A stretch of DNA of 64,000 bases from JBCDBD01 sp039184335 (GCA_039184335.1 JBCDBD010000011.1:11948-75947), one strand, 5' to 3'. Positions 1 through 9,349 are shown, numbered from the stretch's first letter. Translations and numbers: made by a program. The notes: generated from the sequence alone by a model not told the origin.

Positions 1-1317
1 GAACACTTTGATTTAATGTTTGATGCAGTGGTCAACCACATCTCACAAAAATCGGTATGGTTCGCTAAGTTTTTAAAAGGCGAACAACCCTACAGTGGTT
101 TCTTCATCGAAGCCGACCCAAGCCAAGATTATTCGAGAGTGGTTCGCCCTCGGGCACTCCCTCTATTGCACGCATTTGAAAAACAGCAAAGTGAGGTGTA
201 TGTTTGGACTACTTTTAGCAGAGACCAGGTAGATCTGAACTATGCCAATCACAAGGTTTTTATACAAGTTTTGGATGTACTTCTTTTTTATGCCAGTAAA
301 GGGGCGAAGTATATTCGGTTAGATGCCATTGCCTTTCTATGGAAGCAATTGGGCACCTCATGCATCCATTTAACAGAAACCCATCTCATCATACAGGCAT
401 ATCGAAAAGTACTGGAAGCTGTTTATCCAAACATTGTGCTCATAACAGAAACCAATGTTCCCCATGCAGAGAACATTTCGTATTTCGGAAACGGACAAAA
501 TGAGGCCCATATGGTCTATAATTTCACGCTACCTCCATTATTGGCTTATTCTGTTCACAAAGAAAATGTTGATGTACTCACTGCTTGGGCAAAGAACCTG
601 CAATTGCCAGATAATGCTTGCTTTTTTAACTTTACCGCAAGTCATGATGGCGTAGGTGTACGTCCGTTACAGGGAATTGTCTCTGTAGAAGAGATTGATT
701 TTTTGGCACAAAAGGCAGAAGAACATGGCGGGTTTGTATCGTATAAAGACAATGGTGATGGTACCAAATCACCATACGAGCTCAACTGCAATTATTTGAA
801 TCTGCTTTCACATCCCTCGGATCCAAACCATCTAAAAGTACAACGATTCTTATTGACACAATCTGTTATGCTCTGTATGCCCGGTGTTCCTGGTATCTAT
901 TACCATTCCATTTTGGGATCCCAAAACGATAAAAAAGCGGCTATGGCTTCAGGCATCCATAGACGGATCAACAGGGAAAAGCTACATGTTGAAATCCTAC
1001 AACAGGCACTTGACGCACAAGCTTCATTTAGAGCTTCTGTTTACCATGCATATCGTAACTTATTAAAAGTAAGAATATCAGAAAAGGCATTCCATCCCCA
1101 TGGTAGAGCAGGGTATCGCCAGCAAGGGGCTGTTTTTATGGTTGAGCGACATTTCGAAGGTGAAACCATACTTGGGGTGCACAATTTCGCTTCACAAGCA
1201 GTACGGTTTAAATTGCCTGAAGTTAAAATGGTCAATATTTTGCAACCATTGGAAAATAGTGTTGAACTCACCAAATTACCCCCTTTCGGATTCAAATGGT
1301 TAAAAGAGGGTACTTAA
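1..1317 (+). CDS. GH13 sugar phosphorylase (sucrose/glucosylglycerate phosphorylase type), 5' truncated
   Basis: The reading frame is open from base 1 (it begins E-H-F-D-L-M), so the N-terminus lies outside the window. The alpha-amylase superfamily signatures appear in order: region I DAVVNH, region II RLDAIAF with the nucleophile Asp at 322-324, region III ITETNV with the acid/base Glu at 448-450, and region IV ASHDGVG with the transition-state Asp at 646-648. The short loops and the VPGIYYHSILGS stretch fit subfamily GH13_18, which phosphorolyses sucrose, sucrose 6-phosphate or glucosylglycerate to glucose 1-phosphate. The next gene on the same strand is a GntP-family acid-sugar transporter, which would suit a glycerate-releasing enzyme; that is inference. 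Exact substrate unknown. Confidence 0.85.
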   Translation, partial: EHFDLMFDAVVNHISQKSVWFAKFLKGEQPYSGFFIEADPSQDYSRVVRPRALPLLHAFEKQQSEVYVWTTFSRDQVDLNYANHKVFIQVLDVLLFYASKGAKYIRLDAIAFLWKQLGTSCIHLTETHLIIQAYRKVLEAVYPNIVLITETNVPHAENISYFGNGQNEAHMVYNFTLPPLLAYSVHKENVDVLTAWAKNLQLPDNACFFNFTASHDGVGVRPLQGIVSVEEIDFLAQKAEEHGGFVSYKDNGDGTKSPYELNCNYLNLLSHPSDPNHLKVQRFLLTQSVMLCMPGVPGIYYHSILGSQNDKKAAMASGIHRRINREKLHVEILQQALDAQASFRASVYHAYRNLLKVRISEKAFHPHGRAGYRQQGAVFMVERHFEGETILGVHNFASQAVRFKLPEVKMVNILQPLENSVELTKLPPFGFKWLKEGT

Positions 1318-1398
1318 TTACTTTTAGTCTTTGCATACAAATTTTGATGACATGATTAAAATAAGACAAAAAACATGTTGATTTAAAATACCCATAGT

Positions 1399-2733
1399 AT
1401 GGAGTTTATAGTAGTGTTCGGAATGATAGGTTTCATCATTGTTGCTACAGTAAAGTTGAAAATGCACCCTGTTTTTTCGTTGATTATAGCGGCTATAGTT
1501 TCTGGGCTCTTACTTGGACTTTCACCCAATGAGGTTATCGCTACCATTGGGGATGGATTTGGGAAAACACTATCTGGAATAGGGTTGGTCATTGCGTTTG
1601 GAACCGTTATTGGCACTTTTTTGGAAAGAACAGGAGGCACCAAGGTTATGGCCAATGCTGTTTTGGGATGGATAGGGCACAGGCGTTCGCCTTTGGCCAT
1701 AAATTTAGCGGGTTTCGTGGTAGCGATACCCGTATTTTGCGATTCTGGTTTCATCATCTTATCCTCTTTGAACAAGGCCATGAACAAAAAGACTGGCATA
1801 TCACTTATGGTATTTGCTTTGGCCCTGGCATCTGGGCTTTATGCGGCCCATGTTTTTGTACCTCCAACACCTGGTCCATTGGCTGCCGCTGCAATTATTG
1901 GTGCTGATTTAGGTATGGTTTTGTTGCTTGGTCTAGTAATTGCCCTTCCTGTGTCATTGACTGGTTACATTTGGGCCAAATTGGTTGGCAATAGGCTCAC
2001 TGGCGAAGAAAAAGAATACGGTAAAGATCAGGATACCGCACAGCTCGAAGCACAGATTTCCCCAAGCGTTTTCGGAGTTTTTCTTCCGCTGTTGGCCCCA
2101 ATAGTATTGATTGCCTTAAAGTCAATGGTGAACTACCCTTCAAAACCATTTGGGAATGGATTCGTATTTCGGTTTTTTGATTTTGTCGGTAACCCCATCA
2201 TTGCACTTTTAATTGGCGTATTGTTCGCATTTCTCTTGACGGCAAGGGTTGTCCCAAAAAAAAGGAATATGTGGGTGGTTGAAGCGTTGAAGCAAGGCGG
2301 GCTCATTGTTTTGATTACTGGTGCCGGAGGAGCTTTTGGTGCTGTGCTTAGAACGATTGATATTGCCTCTTTATTGGACTTTACCTCAAACTCAGGATGG
2401 ATTGGGTTATTGATCTGTTTTCTCATCGCGGCGATTTTGAAGACCGCCCAAGGTTCTTCAACAGTAGCCATTATTACGACCGCCCCCATTGTGGCCTTGT
2501 TGTTGAACTCATTTGGACTGGAATCTGAAATTGGTAAATCATTGGCAGTATTGGCCGTAGGTGCTGGTGCCATGACCGTTTCACATGTCAATGACAGTTA
2601 TTTCTGGGTGGTATCGCAATTCTCAGGCATGAACTTGAAAACCGCATTGAAAGGGCATACCGTGGCTACCCTCTTACAGGGTTGTGTGGGCCTGTTGGCA
2701 ATCATGCTACTATACGTTTTGTTTGATGTCTAA
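1399..2733 (+). CDS. GntP-family permease (sugar acid or glycerate transporter)
   Basis: This 444-residue protein is very hydrophobic, with about 12 predicted membrane segments. It has the GntP layout: an N-terminal FGMIGFIIVATVKLKMHP start, PVFCDSGFIIL, HVFVPPTPGPLAAA in the middle, KTAQGSSTVAIITTAP, and VSHVNDSYFWV near the C-terminus. The family imports gluconate, idonate and related hydroxy acids by proton symport in the inner membrane. The gene follows the GH13 phosphorylase by 81 bases and is probably cotranscribed. A second GntP protein lies at 46469-47806 beside gluconokinase, so this copy probably has a different substrate; glycerate is a reasonable guess from the neighbour. ATG start. 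Confidence 0.88.
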   Translation: MEFIVVFGMIGFIIVATVKLKMHPVFSLIIAAIVSGLLLGLSPNEVIATIGDGFGKTLSGIGLVIAFGTVIGTFLERTGGTKVMANAVLGWIGHRRSPLAINLAGFVVAIPVFCDSGFIILSSLNKAMNKKTGISLMVFALALASGLYAAHVFVPPTPGPLAAAAIIGADLGMVLLLGLVIALPVSLTGYIWAKLVGNRLTGEEKEYGKDQDTAQLEAQISPSVFGVFLPLLAPIVLIALKSMVNYPSKPFGNGFVFRFFDFVGNPIIALLIGVLFAFLLTARVVPKKRNMWVVEALKQGGLIVLITGAGGAFGAVLRTIDIASLLDFTSNSGWIGLLICFLIAAILKTAQGSSTVAIITTAPIVALLLNSFGLESEIGKSLAVLAVGAGAMTVSHVNDSYFWVVSQFSGMNLKTALKGHTVATLLQGCVGLLAIMLLYVLFDV

Positions 2734-2804
2734 TACCTACTTTTACGTATCATTATTTTCATGAAAGATATGTATGCAGCTCAAAAGTTGGGTTTTTCGT
2801 TGCC

Positions 2805-5180
2805 TTAGAACTTGAAGTTGTAGGTTACCGCTGGTATGATTCCAAAGATTGAGGTCCTGACAGCTTCGTTTCTTCCCGTGTCTTCATTTTCTGTAAAATT
2901 GATAGCGGCAGCGTTCTTTCTGCTATACAGGTTATAAATACTGAACACCCATTCAGATTGTGTTTTTTTTGTCGCATTTCTTTCAGGAACCAAGGTAGCC
3001 GAAATGTCAAGGCGATGGAAGTCAGGTAAGCGTTGTCTATTTCGTCCGTCGTAATAGGGTACTACAAGTCCTTGAAATTCAAATTGCCCTATCGGATAGT
3101 TTGTGGGTTGACCCGTTTGATAGATAAAGTTTGCGTTGAATTTCCATTTATCGTTCAAGTCATAATTTCCATACAAAGAGATGTCATGGGTCTTGTCATA
3201 AGGGGTATTGTACCATTCCCCGTTATTGATACCCGTTTCGAGATTATTTCTTCCAGGAGTACGCTGTTCAGATTTTGAAAGGGTATATGCGAGCCACCCT
3301 GTCAACTTACCCTCATTCTTTCGCAATAGAACTTCAAGGCCATAGGCTCTTGCCTCACCATTTAAAATGACTTGTTCTATGGCATCGTTGGCAATCAAAT
3401 CAGCACCATCAATATAGTCGATACGATTATCAATGCTTTTATAAAAAGTCTCGACCTCCAATGAAAACTCGCGGTCATTGATATTCTTGAAGAATCCAAA
3501 GGCATATTGGTTCAGTAGTTGTGGCTCTACAAACGGACCACTGGGGGTCCATACGTCAAGTGGGGTGGGAGAGCTGGTATTTGAAAGTAAATGAAGGTAC
3601 TGTGCCAATCTTGTATAGCTGGCTTTAAAAGAGGTATCCCCATTTAAGGAATAGGCAACCGAAACCCTTGGTTCTAAATTAAAGAATTTTTTTAAGGTGC
3701 CCCCTCTACCGGGGTCGATGGTATCAATTGGTATAGCTTCTTGGTATACCGAGAAAAGAGGGTCAAAGACCACAGGGTTATCGTCTTCATAAACAAAAAA
3801 CTCATCTTGGCCGAGTCTATTGAATTGACTTGCCCTTAGACCGTAGTTTACGCTCAATCGATTTGTCACCTCGTGCTCGATATCAATATAAATGGCATTT
3901 TCGTTGGCATATTTTTTGGTTAACTGCTCTTCTACGATTCCTGAATCTGGATTATTGGGTTTTATTTTACCGGGATTGAATACATAGTATGTATTGTTAA
4001 GACCATAATTGATCTGTAGCCTGTTGTTGATATAATGTTTTAAGTCGTATTTTATGTTGAAGTTTTGGATGCCAGAATCCCATTCAAAACCTACAAAGTC
4101 AAGCTCCAATCCATAGAAATAATCAGAGTAGATCAGCGAAAGGTTGGAGAATAGCTTGTCAGAGAACAAGTGGTTCCATCTGAAATTGCCAACTGCATTG
4201 CCGTATATGTTGACAAAACTATCATTGATGTTAAAAAGGTCCCTACCAAAGTATCCTGATAAGAATACGTTGTTCTTTTCATTGATCCTATGGTTGATCT
4301 TGGCATTGAAATCATAAAAATAGGCCTTATTATCAAGATCAAAGAGGGGAAAGAACAAGTGGGCGTATGAAGCCCTTCCACCCGCTAAAAATGCTGTCCT
4401 ATCTTTGATGATCGGCCCTTCTATCAGCAAGCGACTAGCCACGGCGCCAATACCACCGTTCACCTTTAATTCTTTGCTATTCCCTTCTTTTTGAAATATT
4501 TCCAAAACAGAAGAGACCCTGCCCCCATATCTAGCAGGAATACCGCCTTTGAAAAGTTTGACATCTTTGATGGCATCGGGGTTAAAGACAGAAAAAAAAC
4601 CAAATAGATGGGAAGTATTGAAAATAGTAGCTTCATCCAACAAGATAAGGTTTTGGTCTGCAGAACCTCCCCTGACGTTGAAGCCCGATGATGCTTCCCC
4701 AGCATTGGTAACACCAGGTAGTAGAATCAATGATTTAATGACATCAGCTTCTCCCAATACTACCGGAATTTTCTTTATGGTCTGTACTCCCAAGGTATTG
4801 ATGCTCATTTGGGGTTTTCGAATCTCCAATATATCAGATCTGTCGGTTACCACCACTTCTTCCAGTTCTTCAACTTTTTCAATGAGGTTAAAATCCATTT
4901 TCTTGTCAGAATCAAGTAAAATGGTCTGTTTTATGCTTTGGAACCCTATATAGTTGACAACAACATCGTATTCACCTTGGGGCAGTGTGATGGAATAGAA
5001 ACCATATTCATTTGTAGCAACTCCGGTTTGCAATTGGGGAATGCCAATGGTAACACCGATAAGGGTTTCGTTACTTGAAGCCTCTTTGATGGTCCCGCTC
5101 AAGGTATATTTTTCCTGTGCTTGAAGGGTAAGATTTGCCGTTAGTAGCGCAATAAAAAATACAAGATTCTTTTTCAGCAT
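2805..5180 (-). CDS. TonB-dependent outer membrane receptor with carboxypeptidase-like N-terminal domain
   Basis: The 791-residue protein has a signal peptide (residues 1-21, ending LQAQ). A CarboxypepD_reg-like beta-sandwich follows at about 25-110 (LSGTIKEASSNETLIGVTI, NEYGFYSITLPQGEYDV). The plug domain (about 115-250) carries GFNVRGGSADQNLILLDEA, and the remainder is an outer-membrane beta-barrel ending in a terminal Phe (NFKF). Such receptors import ligands too large for porins using TonB energy. It has no SusD partner; instead a DUF4249 lipoprotein is encoded 54 bases upstream in the same direction, a frequent flavobacterial pair. The ligand cannot be told from sequence. Confidence 0.93.
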   Translation of the reverse strand: MLKKNLVFFIALLTANLTLQAQEKYTLSGTIKEASSNETLIGVTIGIPQLQTGVATNEYGFYSITLPQGEYDVVVNYIGFQSIKQTILLDSDKKMDFNLIEKVEELEEVVVTDRSDILEIRKPQMSINTLGVQTIKKIPVVLGEADVIKSLILLPGVTNAGEASSGFNVRGGSADQNLILLDEATIFNTSHLFGFFSVFNPDAIKDVKLFKGGIPARYGGRVSSVLEIFQKEGNSKELKVNGGIGAVASRLLIEGPIIKDRTAFLAGGRASYAHLFFPLFDLDNKAYFYDFNAKINHRINEKNNVFLSGYFGRDLFNINDSFVNIYGNAVGNFRWNHLFSDKLFSNLSLIYSDYFYGLELDFVGFEWDSGIQNFNIKYDLKHYINNRLQINYGLNNTYYVFNPGKIKPNNPDSGIVEEQLTKKYANENAIYIDIEHEVTNRLSVNYGLRASQFNRLGQDEFFVYEDDNPVVFDPLFSVYQEAIPIDTIDPGRGGTLKKFFNLEPRVSVAYSLNGDTSFKASYTRLAQYLHLLSNTSSPTPLDVWTPSGPFVEPQLLNQYAFGFFKNINDREFSLEVETFYKSIDNRIDYIDGADLIANDAIEQVILNGEARAYGLEVLLRKNEGKLTGWLAYTLSKSEQRTPGRNNLETGINNGEWYNTPYDKTHDISLYGNYDLNDKWKFNANFIYQTGQPTNYPIGQFEFQGLVVPYYDGRNRQRLPDFHRLDISATLVPERNATKKTQSEWVFSIYNLYSRKNAAAINFTENEDTGRNEAVRTSIFGIIPAVTYNFKF

Positions 5181-5234
5181 GAAATACGTTTTAACGCTAT
5201 GTTGTATTGGTAAAGTGTACCACCTTATAAGTGC

Positions 5235-6065
5235 TCATTCGATATTCAATACTACAGTGTCAAATTCGCTTATGGCAAAATAGCCGAAGGCAAAGTTGTC
5301 GACATTGGTTGTATTCAAAATATTTCCGCGTACAGTGGCAGGTGCCGGAGCAAAGGGGCCATCCCCCCCATTTTCACCGGATTGGGTGAGCACCAATTCA
5401 GTATAGTCAGCAAATTGCTTGTCAATTCCTAAAAGGGTGATGACAAGGTCGTCTCCCGGCACTATATCTTCATAGAAGTACGAAAAGGTAAGCTGGTTGT
5501 CTTGGTAGAACTCATCGTCGGTAACCAGAAAATTGTCAAACCCAAAAGAAAAAAGATAGTAATTGCGTTCATTGGGGATATCAGTAAAAGTAACGATAAT
5601 CTCTGTTTCAGAGTCTTCATCGAATAAAAAGCCATCGCCTTGTTCGACCGAGTCAATAGTAGATGAAGGGTTGAGCTGCTCCGTAGCAATAAACAATTCA
5701 TTGTTGTAAGTGACCCGTAGCGTGTAATCTCGGTCAAATTCAAGATCAGGAAAACCAGAAAAAAAGACACCTGGTTCATCTTCGATAAGCGGATAGGCCT
5801 GTCCAGTTTCCTCGTCTATAATTTCAACGGAGGCCCCCTCTGCTGGGGGTACCCCTTCATCGAGAAAAGGTGCCGTCAATGTCAATCTTACCTGCCCAAT
5901 GGTCAATGGGTCACCACTGTTTTCATTATAGCCAATCAATGCGTCAATGACCAGTTGTGGCTCAGATGTCGGCAAGTCAACATCGATGACATCTTCACAA
6001 CTGCATAAAAAAAGAAGTAAGAGGCAAAAGAAATAATTTCTCAAAGTTGTATTTACATATTTCAT
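5235..6065 (-). CDS. DUF4249 family outer-membrane-associated lipoprotein
   Basis: The 276-residue protein starts with a lipoprotein signal peptide (hydrophobic run at 11-20, lipobox LCSC with Cys23). It continues with the DUF4249 opening CEDVIDVDLPTSEPQLVIDAL and a beta-rich body (VRLTLTAPFLDEG, ASVEIIDEETGQ, YTLRVTYNNELFIATE). DUF4249 proteins are almost always encoded beside a TonB receptor with a carboxypeptidase-like domain and are thought to be its surface or periplasmic partner. Here it lies upstream of the receptor on the minus strand, so it would be translated first. Function beyond partnership is unknown. Confidence 0.85.
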   Translation of the reverse strand: MKYVNTTLRNYFFCLLLLFLCSCEDVIDVDLPTSEPQLVIDALIGYNENSGDPLTIGQVRLTLTAPFLDEGVPPAEGASVEIIDEETGQAYPLIEDEPGVFFSGFPDLEFDRDYTLRVTYNNELFIATEQLNPSSTIDSVEQGDGFLFDEDSETEIIVTFTDIPNERNYYLFSFGFDNFLVTDDEFYQDNQLTFSYFYEDIVPGDDLVITLLGIDKQFADYTELVLTQSGENGGDGPFAPAPATVRGNILNTTNVDNFAFGYFAISEFDTVVLNIE

Positions 6066-6130
6066 GAAATCCTAAAAATAGGAATCATTCGGTCAAATCC
6101 CTTTCGCTTAACAGTTTCTTAATTTTGTGG

Positions 6131-8353
6131 TCAGCCAATTTCAGCTAAAATATTGTTAAAGGTGGTACTCGGCCTCATGGCTTTTGATGCCGATTCAGAA
6201 TCTGGCAGGTAATAGCCACCAATATCAACTGGTTTGCCTTGGGCATGAATCAGTTCTTGGTTTATTTTTGACTCGTTTTGCGACAGGTCATCATAGGTGG
6301 CCTGAAACAGTTTTTTAAGTTCAAGATCTTTATCTTGTTTAGCCAATTCTTCTGCCCAGTAAAGTGCCAGATAAAAGTGGCTTCCGCGCGTATCCAACTC
6401 ATTGACCTTTCTCGATGGGGACTTATCGTTATCTAAAAATGTTTCCGTGGCATTGTCCAAAGTCTCTGCCAACACCAATGCTTTTTTGTTTTTTGTCTTT
6501 TGGCCATAGTGTTCCAAAGAAACCCCCAATGCCATAAACTCTCCCAACGAATCCCAGCGAAGATGACCTTCTTCCAAAAACTGTTCTACATGTTTTGGGG
6601 CCGATCCACCGGCACCTGTTTCGAAAAGCCCACCTCCCTCCATCAAAGGAACGATGGAAAGCATTTTTGCACTTGTACCCACTTCGAGTATGGGAAAGAG
6701 ATCGGTTAAATAATCACGCAATACATTTCCTGAAACTGAAATGGTATCATTGCCGTCTCTCATTCTTTTCAGGGTAAACTTGGTGGCCTCTATAGGGGAA
6801 AGGATGCGAATATCTAGATTTTCAACCCCATAGAGCGGTAGGTACTTGTTCACTTTTTTTATCAATGCTGCATCATGGGCTCTTTTCCCATCTAGCCAGA
6901 AAACGGCAGGAGCCCCGGTCGCACTAGCTCTAGAAACCGCTAATTTTACCCAATCTCGGATAGGTGCATCCTTTACTTGACACATTCGCCAAATATCGCC
7001 CTGCTTCACATCATGCTCCAAATAGATTTTTCCGGTAGTAAGGCTAGTGACCATTACTTTTCCATTTTCACTGATTTCAAAAGTTTTGTCATGGGAACCA
7101 TACTCTTCTGCTTTTTGTGCCATTAATCCAACATTGGGTACGGTACCCATGGTGGTGGGATCAAAAGCTCCGTGTTCCTTACAAAATTCAATGGTAGCTT
7201 GATAGATGCCTGAATAACTGCTGTCTGGTATGACTGCTTTTGTATCCTGAAGCAGTCCGTTCTTGTCCCACATTTTTCCAGAATTGCGAATCATGGCAGG
7301 CATGGAAGCATCGATGATGATGTCACTGGGCACATGAAGGTTGGTAATGCCTTTGTCAGAGTTTACCATTGCCAGGTGTGGTCCTTTATCAATGGCATCA
7401 ACAATGGCATTTTCAATCTCGTGTTGCTTTTGTTGCGGTAACTTTTTGAGATTCTCCAATAGGCTTTCAAGGCCATCGTTGGGATTTGCACCTAGTTCTT
7501 CAAGTTCAGTTTTAAATTGTGTAAAGACACTTTCGAAATAAACTTTCATGATGTGTCCGAAAATGATGGGGTCAGACACCTTCATCATTGTTGCCTTCAA
7601 GTGAATTGACAATAGCACCCCATTCTTTTTGGCATCTTCAACTTGATGCTTAAAAAATTCAACCAGGGCCATTTTGTCCATAACCGCTGCATCAATGATT
7701 TCATCACTTTGGAGGGGAATTCGATTTTTGAGTATCGTTTTGTTATCATCTGCACCTACGAGTTCGATTTTGACTTCATCTGCTTCGTTTAAGGTGACCG
7801 ATTTCTCGGTATGCCTAAAATCACCCGCTGACATTGTGGCCACATGGGTTTTGGAGTCAGAGGACCATTTGCCCATACTATGCGGATTTTTTTTGGCGTA
7901 ATTCTTGATTGCCTTTGGGGCTCTTCGATCTGAATTCCCTTCTCTTAAAACTGGGTTGACGGCACTCCCCTTGATTTTGTCGTATTTGGATTTGATATCT
8001 TTTTCATTGTCATTTTTAGGCTCGTCAGGATAGTTGGGAAGTGGATAACCTTTGTCTTGCAGTTCTTCTATGGCTTCCTTCAATTGTGGAATTGAGGCAC
8101 TGATGTTGGGGAGCTTTATAATATTTGCTTCTGGTGTTTTTGCAATGTCACCTAATTGGGCCAAATCATCATTGGTTTGTTGGTCTTCGTTCAAAAAATC
8201 CTTAAATGCAGCTATAATTCTGCCCGCCAAAGAGATATCCCTGGTTTCCAATGCGATATCAGCGGTAGTTGCAAACGCCTTTACAATGGGTAAGAAAGAT
8301 TGGGTAGCCAACGCAGGCGCTTCGTCGGTTTTTGTATATAAGATTTTTGCCAT
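6131..8353 (-). CDS. icd: NADP-dependent isocitrate dehydrogenase, monomeric type
   Basis: The 740-residue length and the start MAKILYTKTDEAPALATQSFLPI are typical of monomeric IDH-II. This enzyme oxidatively decarboxylates isocitrate to 2-oxoglutarate with NADP in the TCA cycle. Recognisable blocks include VLREGNSDRRAPKAIKNYAK (isocitrate-binding Ser/Arg), LLSIHLKATMMKVSDPIIFG, IIDASMPAMIRNSGKMW, VFWLDGKRAHD and ETGAGGSAPKHVEQF. The gene is complete with an ATG start. A TATATTTG element (8377-8384, minus) lies 23 bases upstream of the start and probably drives it alone. Confidence 0.97.
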   Translation of the reverse strand: MAKILYTKTDEAPALATQSFLPIVKAFATTADIALETRDISLAGRIIAAFKDFLNEDQQTNDDLAQLGDIAKTPEANIIKLPNISASIPQLKEAIEELQDKGYPLPNYPDEPKNDNEKDIKSKYDKIKGSAVNPVLREGNSDRRAPKAIKNYAKKNPHSMGKWSSDSKTHVATMSAGDFRHTEKSVTLNEADEVKIELVGADDNKTILKNRIPLQSDEIIDAAVMDKMALVEFFKHQVEDAKKNGVLLSIHLKATMMKVSDPIIFGHIMKVYFESVFTQFKTELEELGANPNDGLESLLENLKKLPQQKQHEIENAIVDAIDKGPHLAMVNSDKGITNLHVPSDIIIDASMPAMIRNSGKMWDKNGLLQDTKAVIPDSSYSGIYQATIEFCKEHGAFDPTTMGTVPNVGLMAQKAEEYGSHDKTFEISENGKVMVTSLTTGKIYLEHDVKQGDIWRMCQVKDAPIRDWVKLAVSRASATGAPAVFWLDGKRAHDAALIKKVNKYLPLYGVENLDIRILSPIEATKFTLKRMRDGNDTISVSGNVLRDYLTDLFPILEVGTSAKMLSIVPLMEGGGLFETGAGGSAPKHVEQFLEEGHLRWDSLGEFMALGVSLEHYGQKTKNKKALVLAETLDNATETFLDNDKSPSRKVNELDTRGSHFYLALYWAEELAKQDKDLELKKLFQATYDDLSQNESKINQELIHAQGKPVDIGGYYLPDSESASKAMRPSTTFNNILAEIG

Positions 8354-8376
8354 AAATCGATACTTTTTGAGCGCAG

Positions 8377-8384
8377 CAAATATA
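8377..8384 (-). promoter_or_regulatory. Bacteroidota -7 promoter element for icd
   Basis: The minus strand reads TATATTTG, a perfect match to the Bacteroidota -7 consensus TAnnTTTG, 23 bases before the icd start codon. That leaves a normal short leader. No clear TTG -33 element was seen at the usual 19-21 base distance. Confidence 0.5.
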
Positions 8385-8463
8385 CGATTTTATGGTAGCT
8401 GAAATACCTAGGTGTCATAAATCTCATGGAAGGTGGGAATCAAATTGTAAAGGATGAAAAACA

Positions 8464-8500
8464 AAAGCCATATCAATGTATTGCGCATTGATATGGCTTT
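8464..8500 (-). terminator. Strong intrinsic terminator, minus direction
   Basis: A 15-bp perfect inverted repeat with a 7-base loop is followed on the minus strand by a T-rich tract (TTTTGTTTTTC). It lies between rplS, which has its own terminator at 8945-8971, and icd, so it probably ends a separate transcript. Confidence 0.7.
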
Positions 8501-8740
8501 CAGGAAAAGATTGGGCAACCACCTTTATTCTCATAAAAATTCGTGACGAAAAGCCACTGGCCACCTACTTTTTCAACGTTTAAAAGCACTTTTGTTCTTA
8601 ATTATAAAATTAAACAACGCTTGCACTTTCTATTTACTGCTCGCAAATTTTGTCAAAACTGGAAATTGCTCTCCTGCTCGCACACAAACTTTGCCCATTG
8701 TTCCAAGAGAAGCATAAGCCAATCTTGGACAACAATACTT
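8464..8740 (-). ncRNA. Candidate structured small RNA ending in an intrinsic terminator
   Basis: On the minus strand a 15-bp perfect stem (AAAGCCATATCAATG at 8464-8478 pairing with 8486-8500, 7-base loop) is followed by TTTTGTTTTTC, an intrinsic terminator with no gene ending just before it. Upstream, AAGATTGG/CCAATCTT (8507-8514 and 8719-8726) could close a roughly 200-nt RNA. Next to it TTCTC/GAGAA can also pair, and a competing local hairpin lies at 8698-8735. This closed-rod arrangement resembles 6S-type RNAs, but no family was recognised and no consensus -7 element was found near 8745-8760. The 5' end is a guess. Confidence 0.35.
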
Positions 8741-8944
8741 TTTGATTAGTAGTGTAACCAACTAAAAAGTCAGGCAGCATTATAAAGAACGTTAACTTTA
8801 TATGTGATTTGAAGTCTCGGCAGTAAAGCCATCATCTTCAATATCTACAATGTAAATTTAATAGAAAAATTTGATATACAGTTATTGTAACAAATTAAAA
8901 ATCAACAAGATATAAACTTTCTTTATTAACAATTGTTAATAAGA

Positions 8945-8971
8945 AAAGGCACCCTGTAAAAGAATGCCTTT
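8945..8971 (-). terminator. Intrinsic terminator of the rplS transcript
   Basis: The inverted repeat AAAGGCA/TGCCTTT has arms at 8945-8951 and 8965-8971. On the minus strand it is followed by a T-rich stretch, and it lies 28 bases past the rplS stop. Confidence 0.6.
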
Positions 8972-8998
8972 CGCACATTAAAATTATTGGTAGGGTAT

Positions 8999-9349
8999 TT
9001 ACCCCCTTATTTCTTTGATTCGGGCTTTTTTACCGGTCAACCCTCTAAAGTAAAAGATTCGGGATCTTCTGACCTTACCTTTTTTATTGACTTCAATCTT
9101 TTGAAGTGCTGGCATATTGATTGGAAAAATACGTTCAACACCTACTGTGCCCGACATTTTGCGGATAGTGAAGGTTTCAGTGGCACCACTACCTCTACGT
9201 TGAATGACCACACCCTTAAAAAACTGTGTACGTGTTTTTTCTCCTTCTTTGATTTCATAGTATACCGTGACAGTGTCACCCGATGAAAATGCAGGGAAAT
9301 CCTTTTTCTGAATGAATTCGTCCTCAACGAATTTTATTAACGATTCCAT
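8999..9349 (-). CDS. rplS: 50S ribosomal protein L19
   Basis: The 116-residue protein matches L19 throughout: FPAFSSGDTVTVYYEIKEG, TRTQFFKGVVIQRRGSG, TFTIRKMSGTVGVERIFPIN, KKGKVRRSRIFYFRGLTGKK. L19 sits at the 30S-50S interface of the ribosome. It lies downstream of trmD on the same strand, the widespread trmD-rplS order. It has its own strong promoter in the 198-base gap (9416-9445), so it can be expressed independently of trmD. ATG start. Confidence 0.98.
   Translation of the reverse strand: MESLIKFVEDEFIQKKDFPAFSSGDTVTVYYEIKEGEKTRTQFFKGVVIQRRGSGATETFTIRKMSGTVGVERIFPINMPALQKIEVNKKGKVRRSRIFYFRGLTGKKARIKEIRG

Larger units (their letters stand above)
8354..8998. other. 645-base gene-free region between icd and rplS
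   Basis: No convincing protein gene is present; a 68-codon frame on the plus strand (8543-8749) lacks any recognisable feature. The region holds the icd promoter element (8377-8384), a 15-bp perfect hairpin (8464-8500), a structured stretch (about 8501-8740) treated below as a candidate small RNA, an AT-rich part (8760-8940), and the rplS terminator (8945-8971). Confidence 0.7.

Noticed and set aside
1383..1799. 138-codon minus-strand frame opposite the first GntP gene
   Set aside because: Antisense shadow; composition reflects the hydrophobic codons of the real gene.
8637..8682. Direct repeat CTGCTCGCA (8637-8645 and 8674-8682)
   Set aside because: Only two copies of 9 bases; noted as part of the structured region but not a repeat array.
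8543..8749. 68-codon plus-strand frame between icd and rplS
   Set aside because: Composition and low similarity to any protein pattern; lies over the candidate small RNA on the other strand and has no promoter.
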